Below are positions 40,537 to 51,284 of a DNA stretch of 64,000 bases, one piece after another. Every line of letters begins with the position of its first letter. Position 1 is the stretch's first letter. The notes under the pieces were generated by a model, which worked only from the letters and a program-made list of their open reading frames with translations, had not been told where the DNA came from and did no database searches. The stretch lies in the NCBI RefSeq assembly GCF_003355475.1, contig NZ_CP031356.1, positions 744,001 to 808,000 of the forward strand. The letters are read 5' to 3'. The translations under genes were made by a program, and so were the position numbers. Source of the DNA: Brachybacterium saurashtrense (GTDB taxonomy: Bacteria > Actinomycetota > Actinomycetes > Actinomycetales > Dermabacteraceae).

Positions 40537-40596
40537 GCGCGCCCCGCTCTCGGGCACGGGCCTCTCCGGCGCGTCCCGGGCGGGCTCGCTCCGCCC

Positions 40597-41523
40597 TCAC
40601 ACCCCGAGCACGCCGGAGAGGAGCAGGAGCACCAGCACCGTGCCGACGGTGGTCAGCAGCACCGTGTCGCGGGCGAGGTTCTCGGAGGCGCGGTAGCGGG
40701 CGGCCGCCACGTAGACGTTCTGCGCGGTGGGCAGCGCCGCCATCACCACCACCTCGTACAGCGAGGCGTCCCGCAGCCCCAGCAGCAGCCCTACCCCGAG
40801 GGCGATCACCGGCATCAGCAGCAGTTTCGAGGAGGTCGCCACCGCGATCAGGCCGCGGTAGCCGTCGTCCTTCGCCAGCGGGCGGGAGCCGTGCAGGGAG
40901 AGGCCGTAGGCGAGCAGCATCGCGGGGATGGCCATGTCCGCCAGCGAGTGGACCGGCTCGAGCACCACGGGCGGGACCTTCACACCCGCCAGCACCAGCG
41001 CCAGGCCCACGCCGGAGGCGATGATCACGGGGTTCGCCACGATGCTGCGCAGCACGCCGGTGGCCCCCGGGGCGTCGTCCTGGGTGACGCGGTGCAGCAC
41101 GAACAGGTACAGCGGGGTGTAGACCGCCTGCTGGAAGAGGATCACCGGAAGGGCGTGGGAGATGTCGCCCAGCACGTAGGCCGCGATCGGGAAGCCCATG
41201 TTGGCGCCGTTGACCACGGAGCCGCTGATCGCGGTCACCACCAGGTCCGGCCCGCGGCGATCGGTGAACAGCGCCACGCCCGCCAGCACCAGGGCGCCGG
41301 TGACGAGACCGGAGATGCCGGCCACCGCCATCGGCAGCGAGAGCACCTCGCGCACATCGGACTCGAGCAGTCCCACCAGGATCAGGGCGGGGGAGGCGAT
41401 GAAGAACGTGGCCCGGTTGAGCACGAAGCGGGCGTGCGGCCCGAGCACGGCGGTGCGCCCGGCCACCCAGCCCACGCCGATCATCGACCAGACGATGAAG
41501 AACCCGGCCAGGACCCCGGTCAC
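40597..41523 (-). CDS. AEC family transporter (auxin-efflux-carrier/BASS-like permease)
   Basis: 308 residues and about ten membrane spans in two five-span halves. VVNGANMGFPIAAYVLGD and PTAQNVYVAAARY are AEC-family motifs around the two crossover helices. Members move organic acids such as malate or malonate, or amino-acid-like anions. GTG 41523 is the first start in frame and begins directly at the first span. No strong ribosome site. It follows panD on the same strand after a terminator-like hairpin. Confidence 0.85.
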   Translation of the reverse strand: MTGVLAGFFIVWSMIGVGWVAGRTAVLGPHARFVLNRATFFIASPALILVGLLESDVREVLSLPMAVAGISGLVTGALVLAGVALFTDRRGPDLVVTAISGSVVNGANMGFPIAAYVLGDISHALPVILFQQAVYTPLYLFVLHRVTQDDAPGATGVLRSIVANPVIIASGVGLALVLAGVKVPPVVLEPVHSLADMAIPAMLLAYGLSLHGSRPLAKDDGYRGLIAVATSSKLLLMPVIALGVGLLLGLRDASLYEVVVMAALPTAQNVYVAAARYRASENLARDTVLLTTVGTVLVLLLLSGVLGV

Positions 41524-41582
41524 AGCGGCGAGGAGGAGCGCGAGGAGTTCACGTCAGACATCCTCCACGATTCTCGGGAAAG

Positions 41583-41622
41583 GGGGTTCCCGCGTCCGAC
41601 TGCCGGACGGCGGAGGAACCCC
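41583..41622 (-). terminator. Hairpin downstream of panD
   Basis: GGGGTTCC (41583-41590) and GGAACCCC (41615-41622) enclose an inner GTCCG/CGGAC hairpin. It lies 54 bases after the panD stop. Confidence 0.5.
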
Positions 41623-41676
41623 GGGCGTGGGCTGCGTCGCGGGGCGTCGCGGGGACGCCGCGGGGGAGAGGGCCGG

Positions 41677-42102
41677 TCAGCGCAGGCCGTGGGAGGTGCG
41701 GCCGTCGATCTGGTCGCGCATCCCGGGCACCGGCTCGGCGCCGTCGCTGCCCAGCGCCACGATGCGGTTGTCCGCATCGACGTGGACCACGCGGGGACGG
41801 TGGGCGGCGATCTCGCTCGCGTCCAGCTGGCCGTAGGCCATGATGATCACGAGGTCCCCCGGGGCCACCAGGTGCGCGGCGGCACCGTTGATCCCGATCA
41901 CGCCGCTGCCGCGCTCGCCCTCGATGACATAGGTGACCAGGCGGTGACCGTTGGTGATGTCCACGATCGAGACCTGCTCGTTCTCCACCAGACCCGCGGC
42001 CTCGGTGAGGTCGGGGTCGATGGTGACCGAGCCCACGTAGTGCAGGTCTGCCTGCGTGACCGTGGCCCGGTGGATCTTCGAGGTCATCAGAGTGCGCAAC
42101 AT
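41677..42102 (-). CDS. panD: Aspartate 1-decarboxylase
   Basis: 141 residues. Self-cleavage occurs at Gly24-Ser25 in HYVGSVTID to make the pyruvoyl cofactor; Lys9 in [17 protein letters not shown] is the conserved active-site Lys. It makes beta-alanine for pantothenate and CoA. ATG 42102 gives the canonical MLRT start; ATG 42111 would add three residues. Divergent from the helicase gene. Confidence 0.95.
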   Translation of the reverse strand: MLRTLMTSKIHRATVTQADLHYVGSVTIDPDLTEAAGLVENEQVSIVDITNGHRLVTYVIEGERGSGVIGINGAAAHLVAPGDLVIIMAYGQLDASEIAAHRPRVVHVDADNRIVALGSDGAEPVPGMRDQIDGRTSHGLR

Positions 42103-42170
42103 CGCCCCCATTCTCTCACTGGTGCCGCATGCTGGATGATGGGGGCGTCCGATTCGTCAGGAGGATCACC

Positions 42171-43772
42171 ATGCCCAAGGCCCGTCGCCGCTCTGCCCAC
42201 CGCTCCGAGCGGTTCGAGGACATGGCGCTGCCCGACGAGGTCCTCGCCGTCCTCGCGGAGCAGGGGCTCGAGCGCGCCTTCGAGATCCAGTCCGCGATCC
42301 TGCCCGATGCGCTGGCCGGGAGGGACGTCCTGGCCCGCGCCGAGACCGGCTCGGGCAAGACCCTCGCCTTCACACTGGCGATGACCTCCCGCTTCCGCGG
42401 CCGCAAGGTGCACCGTCGGCGCCCGCTGGGTGTGGTGCTGGTGCCCACCCGCGAACTCGCCGTGCAGGTCGTGGACACGATCCACCCCTTCGCCCGCGCC
42501 GTCGGCACCTCCGCCCAGCTGGTGGCCGGAGGCATGAACATCGAGAAGCAGGCCGACGCGGTCGCGCGGGGCGTGGGGATCGTGGTGGCCACCCCGGGCC
42601 GCCTCATCGATCTCGCCGAGCGCGGCGCGCTGCAGCTGGACCTCGTGGAGAGCACCGTGATCGACGAGGCGGACCACATGGCCGACCTCGGCTTCCTGCC
42701 GGACGTGCGCGACATCCTCGCGGCGATCCCGATGGGCACCCAGAAGATGCTCTTCTCCGCCACCCTCGACGGACAGGTGGAGCAGATCGTGGACTCCTTC
42801 CTGGTCGATCCGGTGAGCCACGAGACCACCCCCGTCACCGCGGCCGTGAAGAGCATGGACCACCACGTGCTCGAGATCGCCCCCGCCGCCAAGCGGGAGG
42901 TCACCGCGCAGCTCGCGGCGCGCGAGGGGCGCACCCTGCTGTTCACCCGCACCCAGCTGGGCGCCGAGCGCGTGGCCCAGGAGCTGATCGAGGTGGGCGT
43001 GCCCGCGGCGGCCCTGCACGGCAGCAAGCAGCAGGGCCTGCGCACCAACGTGCTGGCCGGCTTCCGCCAGGGCGCCTTCCCGGTGCTGGTCGCGACCGAC
43101 GTCGCCGCCCGCGGCCTGCACATCGACGACGTGTCGATGGTGGTGCACGTGGATCCCTCCGACGATGTCAAGGAGTACGTGCACCGCTCGGGCCGCACCG
43201 CCCGGGCCGGCGCCGCCGGCAGCGTGGTCACCCTCGCCCTGCCCCACCAGGTCTCCTCCACCCGGCGCATCCTCGCCGGTGCGGAGGTGGAGCCGCAGCG
43301 GGCGGAGGAGGTCGACTCCGCCTCCCACGAGGCCCTCGCCGCGCTCGGCGGGCGCACCCCCGCCGGGGAGCCGGTGGAGGATCCGGCCACCGTGAAGTAC
43401 AAGGGCGCCCCGCGCAAGCTGGATCTGGGCGGCCGGCGGGGTGCGGACGCCCGACGGGCCGAGGAGCGCCGGGCGAACGAGGAGCGCCGTGCCTCCTGGG
43501 AGGACGGCGCCGACGAGCGCCCCGGCCGCGGCGGTCCCGGAGGCGGCGGCGGGGCGCGAGGATCCGGCGGGTCGCGAGGATCCGGCGGGCGCGGTGAGGG
43601 CGGTCGCGGGGCCGGCGGCCGTGGGGCCGATGGCCGCGGAGGCTCGGGCTCCGGCGCTGCCGGGTCGACGGGCCGGAAGGACGCCGGGGCCGGTCGCGGC
43701 CGCCCCGGGTCCGGCGGAGCCGGGAAGGGGCGCGGGCGCTCCGGCGCGCCGCGCCGCCGCGGCGGCCGCTGA
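42171..43772 (+). CDS. DEAD-box RNA helicase with Gly/Arg-rich tail
   Basis: 533 residues. Q motif with Gln40, Walker A AETGSGKT (57-64), PTREL, TPGR, DEAD at 165-168, SAT at 196-198, and in lobe 2 [13 protein letters not shown] and [10 protein letters not shown]. From about residue 418 the protein is charged, then Gly/Arg/Ser-rich to the end (RG and RGG-like repeats), typical of helper RNA-binding tails. Likely RNA unwinding in ribosome assembly or decay. ATG 42171 follows AGGAGGATCACC. Confidence 0.93.
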   Translation: MPKARRRSAHRSERFEDMALPDEVLAVLAEQGLERAFEIQSAILPDALAGRDVLARAETGSGKTLAFTLAMTSRFRGRKVHRRRPLGVVLVPTRELAVQVVDTIHPFARAVGTSAQLVAGGMNIEKQADAVARGVGIVVATPGRLIDLAERGALQLDLVESTVIDEADHMADLGFLPDVRDILAAIPMGTQKMLFSATLDGQVEQIVDSFLVDPVSHETTPVTAAVKSMDHHVLEIAPAAKREVTAQLAAREGRTLLFTRTQLGAERVAQELIEVGVPAAALHGSKQQGLRTNVLAGFRQGAFPVLVATDVAARGLHIDDVSMVVHVDPSDDVKEYVHRSGRTARAGAAGSVVTLALPHQVSSTRRILAGAEVEPQRAEEVDSASHEALAALGGRTPAGEPVEDPATVKYKGAPRKLDLGGRRGADARRAEERRANEERRASWEDGADERPGRGGPGGGGGARGSGGSRGSGGRGEGGRGAGGRGADGRGGSGSGAAGSTGRKDAGAGRGRPGSGGAGKGRGRSGAPRRRGGR

Positions 43773-43840
43773 GGGGACGATGGGATCATGACCGGCCGTT
43801 CGACGAGGAGCGGCCGCGACGCGAGGAGGCACAGCACCGG

Positions 43841-45235
43841 ATGAGCATCAGCACCTTCGACATGTTCAAGATCGGCATCGGGCCGTCGAGCTCGCACACG
43901 GTGGGCCCGATGCGTGCCGCTGCCCAGTTCGCCCGCGACGCGCTCGCCGATGCGGACCTGGGCCCGCGGATCGCGGACGTGGCGGTGCACCTGTACGGCT
44001 CGCTCGCCGCGACCGGCGAGGGCCACGGCACCCTGGACGCGGTGGTGATGGGCCTGGAGGGCGCGGACCCGGAGAGCGTGGACCCCGTGGCGGGGCGCGA
44101 GCGGGTGCGGACGATCGAGGCCGAGGGCGGGCTGATGCTCGACGGGACCCTCGAGGTGAGCCTGCGTCCCTCCACGATCGTGCTGCATCCGCTCACCTTC
44201 CTGCCCCAGCACTCCAACGGCATGACCTTCCTCGCCCTGGACGCGGAGGGCGCGGAGCTGCTGCGGCGCCCGATGTTCTCCGTCGGCGGCGGCTTCGTGG
44301 TGGACGAGACGGACATGGACCGCTCGATCGCCGAGGTCGCCGCCGAGGACGAGGGCCGCACGATCTTCACCACCGGTGCCGAGCTGCTGCGGGTGTGCGA
44401 GGACCGCGGCATCTCCGTCTCCGAGGCGATGCTGCTGCGCGAGCGGCAGTGGCGCAGCGACGAGGAGATCCGCGCGGGCCTGCTCACCATCTGGCGCACC
44501 ATGGCCGACTGCATCGAGCGCGGCACCCGCACCCCGGGCGTGCTGCCGGGCGGGCTCGAGGTGAAGCGGCGCGCCGCCTCCTGGCGCGATGCGCTCGTTG
44601 CGGAGGACCCGGCGCGCCTGCCGATGAACGCGTTCGAATGGGTCTCCCTCGCCGCGCTCGCCGTGAACGAGGAGAACGCCGCCGGGGGCCGCGTGGTCAC
44701 CGCCCCCACCAACGGCGCCGCGGGCATCATCCCGGCGGTGCTCCACTTCGCCACCACCTACATCGAGGGCGTGGACCCGGACGAGATCGCCGTGCGCTTC
44801 CTGCTCACCGCCGGCGCGATCGGCTCGCTGTATAAGGAGCACGCCTCGATCTCCGGCGCCGAGGTGGGCTGCCAGGGGGAGGTGGGCTCCGCCTGCTCGA
44901 TGGCGGCCGCCGCCCTGTGCGAGGCGATGGGCGGCAAGCCCGCCCAGGTGGAGAACGCCGCGGAGATCGCGATGGAGCACAACCTGGGCCTCACCTGCGA
45001 TCCGGTGGGTGGCCTGGTGCAGGTGCCGTGCATCGAGCGCAACGCCATGGCGGCGGTCAAGGCGATCACCGCCGCACGCTTCGCGCTGCGCGGCACGGGC
45101 GAGCACTTCGTCTCCCTCGACACCGTCATCGAGACCATGCGCCAGACAGGCAAGGACATGAACGAGCGCTACAAGGAGACCGCCATGGGCGGGCTCGCCG
45201 TCACCGCCGTGCCGGTCAGCGTCCCGGACTGCTGA
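43841..45235 (+). CDS. sdaA: L-serine ammonia-lyase, iron-sulfur type
   Basis: 464 residues, single-chain form with beta domain first ([23 protein letters not shown], read as [16 protein letters not shown]) and alpha domain after about 190. Cys residues for the [4Fe-4S] cluster are in [12 protein letters not shown] and [14 protein letters not shown]. It converts serine to pyruvate and ammonia, complementing glycine cleavage at 17.7-22.3 kb. ATG 43841 has GAGGAGG 11 bases upstream. Its 3' end overlaps the convergent adenylate-forming gene by 20 bases. Confidence 0.95.
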   Translation: MSISTFDMFKIGIGPSSSHTVGPMRAAAQFARDALADADLGPRIADVAVHLYGSLAATGEGHGTLDAVVMGLEGADPESVDPVAGRERVRTIEAEGGLMLDGTLEVSLRPSTIVLHPLTFLPQHSNGMTFLALDAEGAELLRRPMFSVGGGFVVDETDMDRSIAEVAAEDEGRTIFTTGAELLRVCEDRGISVSEAMLLRERQWRSDEEIRAGLLTIWRTMADCIERGTRTPGVLPGGLEVKRRAASWRDALVAEDPARLPMNAFEWVSLAALAVNEENAAGGRVVTAPTNGAAGIIPAVLHFATTYIEGVDPDEIAVRFLLTAGAIGSLYKEHASISGAEVGCQGEVGSACSMAAAALCEAMGGKPAQVENAAEIAMEHNLGLTCDPVGGLVQVPCIERNAMAAVKAITAARFALRGTGEHFVSLDTVIETMRQTGKDMNERYKETAMGGLAVTAVPVSVPDC

Positions 45236-46322
45236 GCAGCACCTCGCCCGGCACCGCCGCGGCGCCCAGCTGGTCCCGCACCATCGCACGCAGCGCCTCG
45301 GGGGTGGGGGCGGCGGCGCCCGTGGCGGTGACCCCCAGCTCCACCTCCGCGACGGTCCGCACCCCCGTGGGCGCGGCGGGCACCATCCGGATCGTCACCC
45401 GTTCCACGCCCGGGTGGGTGCACAGCACCCGCACCACCTCGGCCGGGTCGTGGAGGATCCTGTCGGTCGGCGGGTCCTCGATCCGCCCGCGCAGGTGCAC
45501 CGTGCCGTCGGGGGTGATCTCGCCGCGATCGGTGGCCACCTCGCGGCCGCCCGTGAACGGGGTGCGGGCCCGCAGCACCCCGTCGACCTCCCGCAGGCGC
45601 ACCCCGCGCAGCGGCCGCCCGTCCACGGTCAGCACGCCGGTCTCCGCCGTGCCGTACACGTCGTGCACCCGGGCCCGGTAGCTGCGCGCGAGATCCGCGC
45701 GCAGCACGGGTGAGAGGGCGTCCGAGCCGGAGACGATCCGCTCGATCTGCAGGGGGCGGTCCCGGCCCGACCCCTGCTCCGCGCGCAGCAGCGCCTCCAG
45801 GTGCACGGGCAGGCCCGTGAGGAGAGCGGCCCGGCTGCGGTGCAGCAGGGCGACCTGCTCGGGGACGGGCAGGTGCGTGAGGTCCACCAGCGGCGCGCCC
45901 AGGCCGAGGGCCCCCAGGGCCACCAGCAGTCCGTGGCCGTGCACCCCGGGGGCGAGGCAGGCGATGCGACGCCCCGGGCGCAGCCCGATGCGGCGACCCA
46001 GGTCGCTGAGGGTGAGCAGCTGGGAGGGACTCAGCGCGCCGTGCCGGCGCAGACGCGGCGGTCCCGAGGCGCCGCCGGTGCGCAGGTCCAGCGGCCCGTC
46101 TGCGGCCAGGGCCGTGACCAGCACCTGGCGCAGCGGCGCGGTGGGCAGGAGGTCCGCGAGGCGCACCGCCCGGGAGCCGCGGCGGGTGCGCCGACGGTGC
46201 AGGCGCACCAGGTCCAGCAGATCGGCCGCGCGCAGCTCGCCGTACCGGTCCACGAGCACCAGGGCACGGGGGCGCAGGGCGAGGCGGGCACGCAGGCCGC
46301 GCGCCGACCTCAGCACCCTCAT
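45216..46322 (-). CDS. Degenerate adenylate-forming (ANL superfamily) protein
   Basis: 368 residues, about two-thirds of a normal acyl-CoA synthetase. The A3 loop normally TSGTTGxPKG reads [15 protein letters not shown], losing the Lys. The A5 motif DVYGTAETG is kept, and [16 protein letters not shown] resembles A7/A8. No C-terminal catalytic Lys motif (PKTxSGK type) is seen. It may have altered or no adenylation activity. ATG 46322 has GGAGGG eight bases upstream. It is 25 bases after the flavoprotein gene, so co-transcribed, and converges on and overlaps sdaA. Confidence 0.7.
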   Translation of the reverse strand: MRVLRSARGLRARLALRPRALVLVDRYGELRAADLLDLVRLHRRRTRRGSRAVRLADLLPTAPLRQVLVTALAADGPLDLRTGGASGPPRLRRHGALSPSQLLTLSDLGRRIGLRPGRRIACLAPGVHGHGLLVALGALGLGAPLVDLTHLPVPEQVALLHRSRAALLTGLPVHLEALLRAEQGSGRDRPLQIERIVSGSDALSPVLRADLARSYRARVHDVYGTAETGVLTVDGRPLRGVRLREVDGVLRARTPFTGGREVATDRGEITPDGTVHLRGRIEDPPTDRILHDPAEVVRVLCTHPGVERVTIRMVPAAPTGVRTVAEVELGVTATGAAAPTPEALRAMVRDQLGAAAVPGEVLLSSPGR

Positions 46323-46347
46323 CGCCGCGCCCTCCGCGTCCGGCCGC

Positions 46348-47454
46348 TCACCACGCCCCGCGCCGGTAGGCGCCCGGGTACAGGCCGCCGTCGCGCACGC
46401 CGAGCTCATGGGCGGCGCGCTGAGGCCAACCGGCCTCCCGCAGCGCCACCCGACCCAGCGCCACGAAGTCCGCGTCGCCGCGGTCCAGCACGGCCTGCGC
46501 CCCGGCGGGCTCGGTGATCAGCCCCACCGCGGCCACCGGCATCGACACCGCCTCCCGCAGGGTGCGCGCGAACCCCACCTGGTACTCGGGACCCACCGCG
46601 ATGTCCGCGATCACGGCGCCGCCGGTGGAGACGTGCAGCGCGTCCACCCCCACCTGCTCGAGCTCCCGGGCCAGCTCCACGGACTGGTCCACGTCCCAGC
46701 CTCCGTCGATCCAGTCGGTGGCGCTGATCCGCACCATCAGCGGGCGCTCGGCGGGCCAGCGCTCCCGCACGGCGGCTGCGATCTCCCGCGCCAGGCGGCG
46801 GCGGCCGGGCCCGTCCCCGCCGTACTCGTCGGTGCGGGTGTTCACCAGCGGCGAGAGGAACTCGTGCACCAGGTAGCCGTGGGCGAAGTGCAGCTCGAGG
46901 GCGTCGAAACCGGCGCGCTCGGCACGCTCGGCGGCGGCGACGAAATCCTCCACCACGGCCGCGATCTCCGACCAGCTGAGAGCATCCGGGGCGTCCAGAC
47001 CCGGGAAGGGCTCCGGGGTGGGGCCGACGGTGCGCCAGCCCGCCGCGAACTCGGGGACGGTGCCGCGCCGCCCGCGGTACCGCGGCAGCGCCGGCCAGGT
47101 CGAGGCCTTGCGCCCGGCGTGGGCGAGCTGCACGGCGATCCGCGCGCCCTGGTCCCGGCAGAACCCCGTGATCCGCGACCAGGCCGCCACCTGCTCCTCG
47201 TTCCACAGCCCGGTGTCGCGGGGGCTGATCCGGCCCTCGGGGGAGACAGCGGTGGCCTCGGTGACGAGCAGGCCGAATCCGCCGGCGGCGCGGGCCCCGA
47301 GGTGCACCAGGTGCCAGTCGGTGGGCACGCCGTCCTGCGCCTCCACCATGTACTGGCACATGGGCGCCAGCCAGATGCGGTTGCGCAGCTCGAGGGCGCC
47401 GAGGCGGGCGGGGGAGAGCAGCGACGGGGAGGGCGCGGCGGGATCGGGGGCCAT
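46348..47454 (-). CDS. NADH:flavin oxidoreductase, old yellow enzyme (YqjM-like)
   Basis: 368 residues. FMN barrel motifs include APMCQYM (cofactor contact), QLAHAGRKAS, ELHFAHGYLVHEFLSP with the two active-site His (H-F-A-H), VNTRTDEYGG and DFVALGRVALREAGWP. It reduces activated alkenes such as enones with NAD(P)H. ATG 47454 with TACCGT eight bases upstream. First gene of a pair with the adenylate-forming protein; divergent from acs. Confidence 0.93.
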   Translation of the reverse strand: MAPDPAAPSPSLLSPARLGALELRNRIWLAPMCQYMVEAQDGVPTDWHLVHLGARAAGGFGLLVTEATAVSPEGRISPRDTGLWNEEQVAAWSRITGFCRDQGARIAVQLAHAGRKASTWPALPRYRGRRGTVPEFAAGWRTVGPTPEPFPGLDAPDALSWSEIAAVVEDFVAAAERAERAGFDALELHFAHGYLVHEFLSPLVNTRTDEYGGDGPGRRRLAREIAAAVRERWPAERPLMVRISATDWIDGGWDVDQSVELARELEQVGVDALHVSTGGAVIADIAVGPEYQVGFARTLREAVSMPVAAVGLITEPAGAQAVLDRGDADFVALGRVALREAGWPQRAAHELGVRDGGLYPGAYRRGAW

Positions 47455-47631
47455 GGGACCCCACGGTAGTCGCGGTCGCCGGATCCGGCGGGCGTGCCCG
47501 CTCCGCGGGCCAGGGGCCGGGAGCGCCCCGTCCCGGCCTGGGCGGTGGGCGCGTGACGTGGGTCTCCTGCGATACGGTGGGCGACGTCCATCCGCCCCGG
47601 TCGCACCGGGGCCCGCGAAGCAGGAGCACTG

Positions 47632-49608
<1,977 letters not shown>

Positions 49609-49625
49609 CGCGGACCGCACGCCGC

Positions 49626-49658
49626 GCGGGCGCCCCGGCCGATGGCCGGGGCGCCCGC
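49626..49658 (+). terminator. Terminator of acs
   Basis: Perfect 15-bp stem (49626-49640 with 49644-49658), three-base loop, 17 bases after the stop. May also serve the facing DUF4097 gene. Confidence 0.65.
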
Positions 49659-49722
49659 GTCGTCCGGGGCCGGATCCGGGGCCTGTGCTGGTGCCGGTGA
49701 CGGGGTCGGGGGCGGCGTCCGG

Positions 49723-50634
49723 TCAGCGGGTCACGCTGACGTCGCCCAGCTCGGTGGTCACCGTCAGCGTGCCGGGCTCCCCGGCCCCGTCGCGCAGCAT
49801 CGGGTCGATCTGCGTCTCGCCCAGCTCGGAGAAGGCGTCCACCTGCCAGCGGGTGTCCCCCGGCGCCGCCACCGCCACGTCCCCGAACTCCGCGTCGATC
49901 ACCACCTCCGCGGCGGCGTCCGGCGGGAGCTGCAGGCGCACGGAGCCCAGCGCGGCGTCCAGGCGCACCGTGGCCGGCGCGGGATCGTCGAGCTCGACCT
50001 CCACGTCGCCCACCTCTGCCGCGGCGGTGAGCTCGCCGGACGCCGTGAGCGGTCCCAGTCGCAGGTCCCCCACCTCGCTGCGGACGTCGACGGCGCTGAA
50101 CGCCCCCTCCACACGCACGTCGCCGACCCCGGTGGCGACCTCCAGCGAGAGCTCCCGCCCCGCGGGGACCAGCAGCAGCACCTCCCGGTACCCACCCGTC
50201 CAGGGCACGCCCATGCCGAGATCGGGCTGCTCGACCGTCACCGAGGCGGCGCCGTCGCCGTCGCGGCGCACGATCCTCGCCCGCACCTGCTGGCCCGCGG
50301 CGGGGAGCGTCCGCTGGCCCGGGCGCACCAGGGCCAGCGTCACCTGCTGCACCTCCGGGGAGGGGAGCACGTGCACGGAGGCCTGGTCGGTGGAGACGCT
50401 CAGCGCCTTCGGGTCGCCGAGCTCCGTCACCGCGGGGATCTCGGTGAAGCTCCGGCCGGAGAGCCAGGTCGCGGTGGTGCTCGCGCCCATGGCCAGCACC
50501 AGCAGCGTCACCGTCACCCCGCCGATCAGGGTGATCAGCACCCGCCAGGGACGATCCCGGCCGGGGGAGGGGTGCAGTCGCTGGCCCGGCTCGACCAGCG
50601 GAGCGGGGCGCGCCGACGGTGTCTCCATCGTCAT
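49723..50634 (-). CDS. DUF4097-like membrane-anchored beta-helical protein
   Basis: 303 residues: a cytoplasmic Pro-rich start, one membrane span (about 31-53: VLITLIGGVTVTLLVLAMG), then an external region of short beta repeats such as VGDVRVEG, VGDLRLG, VGDVEVE and LGDVSV. These match DUF4097 (LiaF/LiaG-type) domains linked to envelope-stress systems. It overlaps the response-regulator stop by ATGA, so it is the third gene of a kinase-regulator operon and may be its sensor partner. Confidence 0.8.
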   Translation of the reverse strand: MTMETPSARPAPLVEPGQRLHPSPGRDRPWRVLITLIGGVTVTLLVLAMGASTTATWLSGRSFTEIPAVTELGDPKALSVSTDQASVHVLPSPEVQQVTLALVRPGQRTLPAAGQQVRARIVRRDGDGAASVTVEQPDLGMGVPWTGGYREVLLLVPAGRELSLEVATGVGDVRVEGAFSAVDVRSEVGDLRLGPLTASGELTAAAEVGDVEVELDDPAPATVRLDAALGSVRLQLPPDAAAEVVIDAEFGDVAVAAPGDTRWQVDAFSELGETQIDPMLRDGAGEPGTLTVTTELGDVSVTR

Positions 50635-51284
50635 CGCTCCTCGGACTCCAGGTACCGCAGCACGGCCATCACGCGCCGGTTCTCGCCGTCCACCGGAGGC
50701 AGGTCCAGCTTCGTCAGCAGGGAGGAGATGTGCTTCTCGACGCTGCCCGCGGAGACGAACAGGGCGTCGGCGATGGCCTGGTTGGAGCGGCCCTGGGCCA
50801 TCAGGGAGAGCACCTCCCGCTCGCGCGGGGTGAGCGCCTCCAGGGTGCGGCGCCGGCGCGAGCGCACGAAGATCTGCTGCACCACCTCCGGATCCAGCCA
50901 GGTGCCGCCGGCGCCGACGTCCGCCACGACGCCCAGGAAGTCCTCGACGTCGGCTACCCTGTCCTTGAGCACGTAGCCGAGGCCGTGCGGGGAATCCGCG
51001 ATCAGATCGGAGGCGTAGCGCTCCTCGACGTACTGCGACAGCACCAGCAGGGCGACCTCCGGATCCTGGCGGCGGATCAGCATGGCCGCGCGCACGCCCT
51101 CGTCGGTGAAGGTGGGCGGCATGCGCACGTCCACCAGCGCGAGATCGGGGCGGTGCCGGCTCACGGCGGCGAGCAGCGCGGAGGCATCGCCGACGGCGGC
51201 GACCACCTCGTGGCCCGCCTCGGTGAGCAGGTGCTCGAGGCCGGCGCGCAGCAGCACGGCGTCGTCGGCGATCACGATCCTCAT
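50631..51284 (-). CDS. NarL/LuxR-family response regulator
   Basis: 217 residues. Receiver domain with phospho-acceptor Asp52 in LVDVRMPP and conserved Lys in VLKDRV; LuxR HTH at about 150-205 (LTPREREVLSLMAQGRSNQA, IADALFVSAGSVEKHISSLL). The ATG overlaps the kinase stop by one base. It probably controls envelope-stress genes and the operon itself. Confidence 0.93.
   Translation of the reverse strand: MRIVIADDAVLLRAGLEHLLTEAGHEVVAAVGDASALLAAVSRHRPDLALVDVRMPPTFTDEGVRAAMLIRRQDPEVALLVLSQYVEERYASDLIADSPHGLGYVLKDRVADVEDFLGVVADVGAGGTWLDPEVVQQIFVRSRRRRTLEALTPREREVLSLMAQGRSNQAIADALFVSAGSVEKHISSLLTKLDLPPVDGENRRVMAVLRYLESEER

Noticed and set aside
40337-40545. T-box riboswitch upstream of leuS
   Set aside because: No T-box core (TGGTACCGCG-like) sequence; the leader-peptide model explains the region better.
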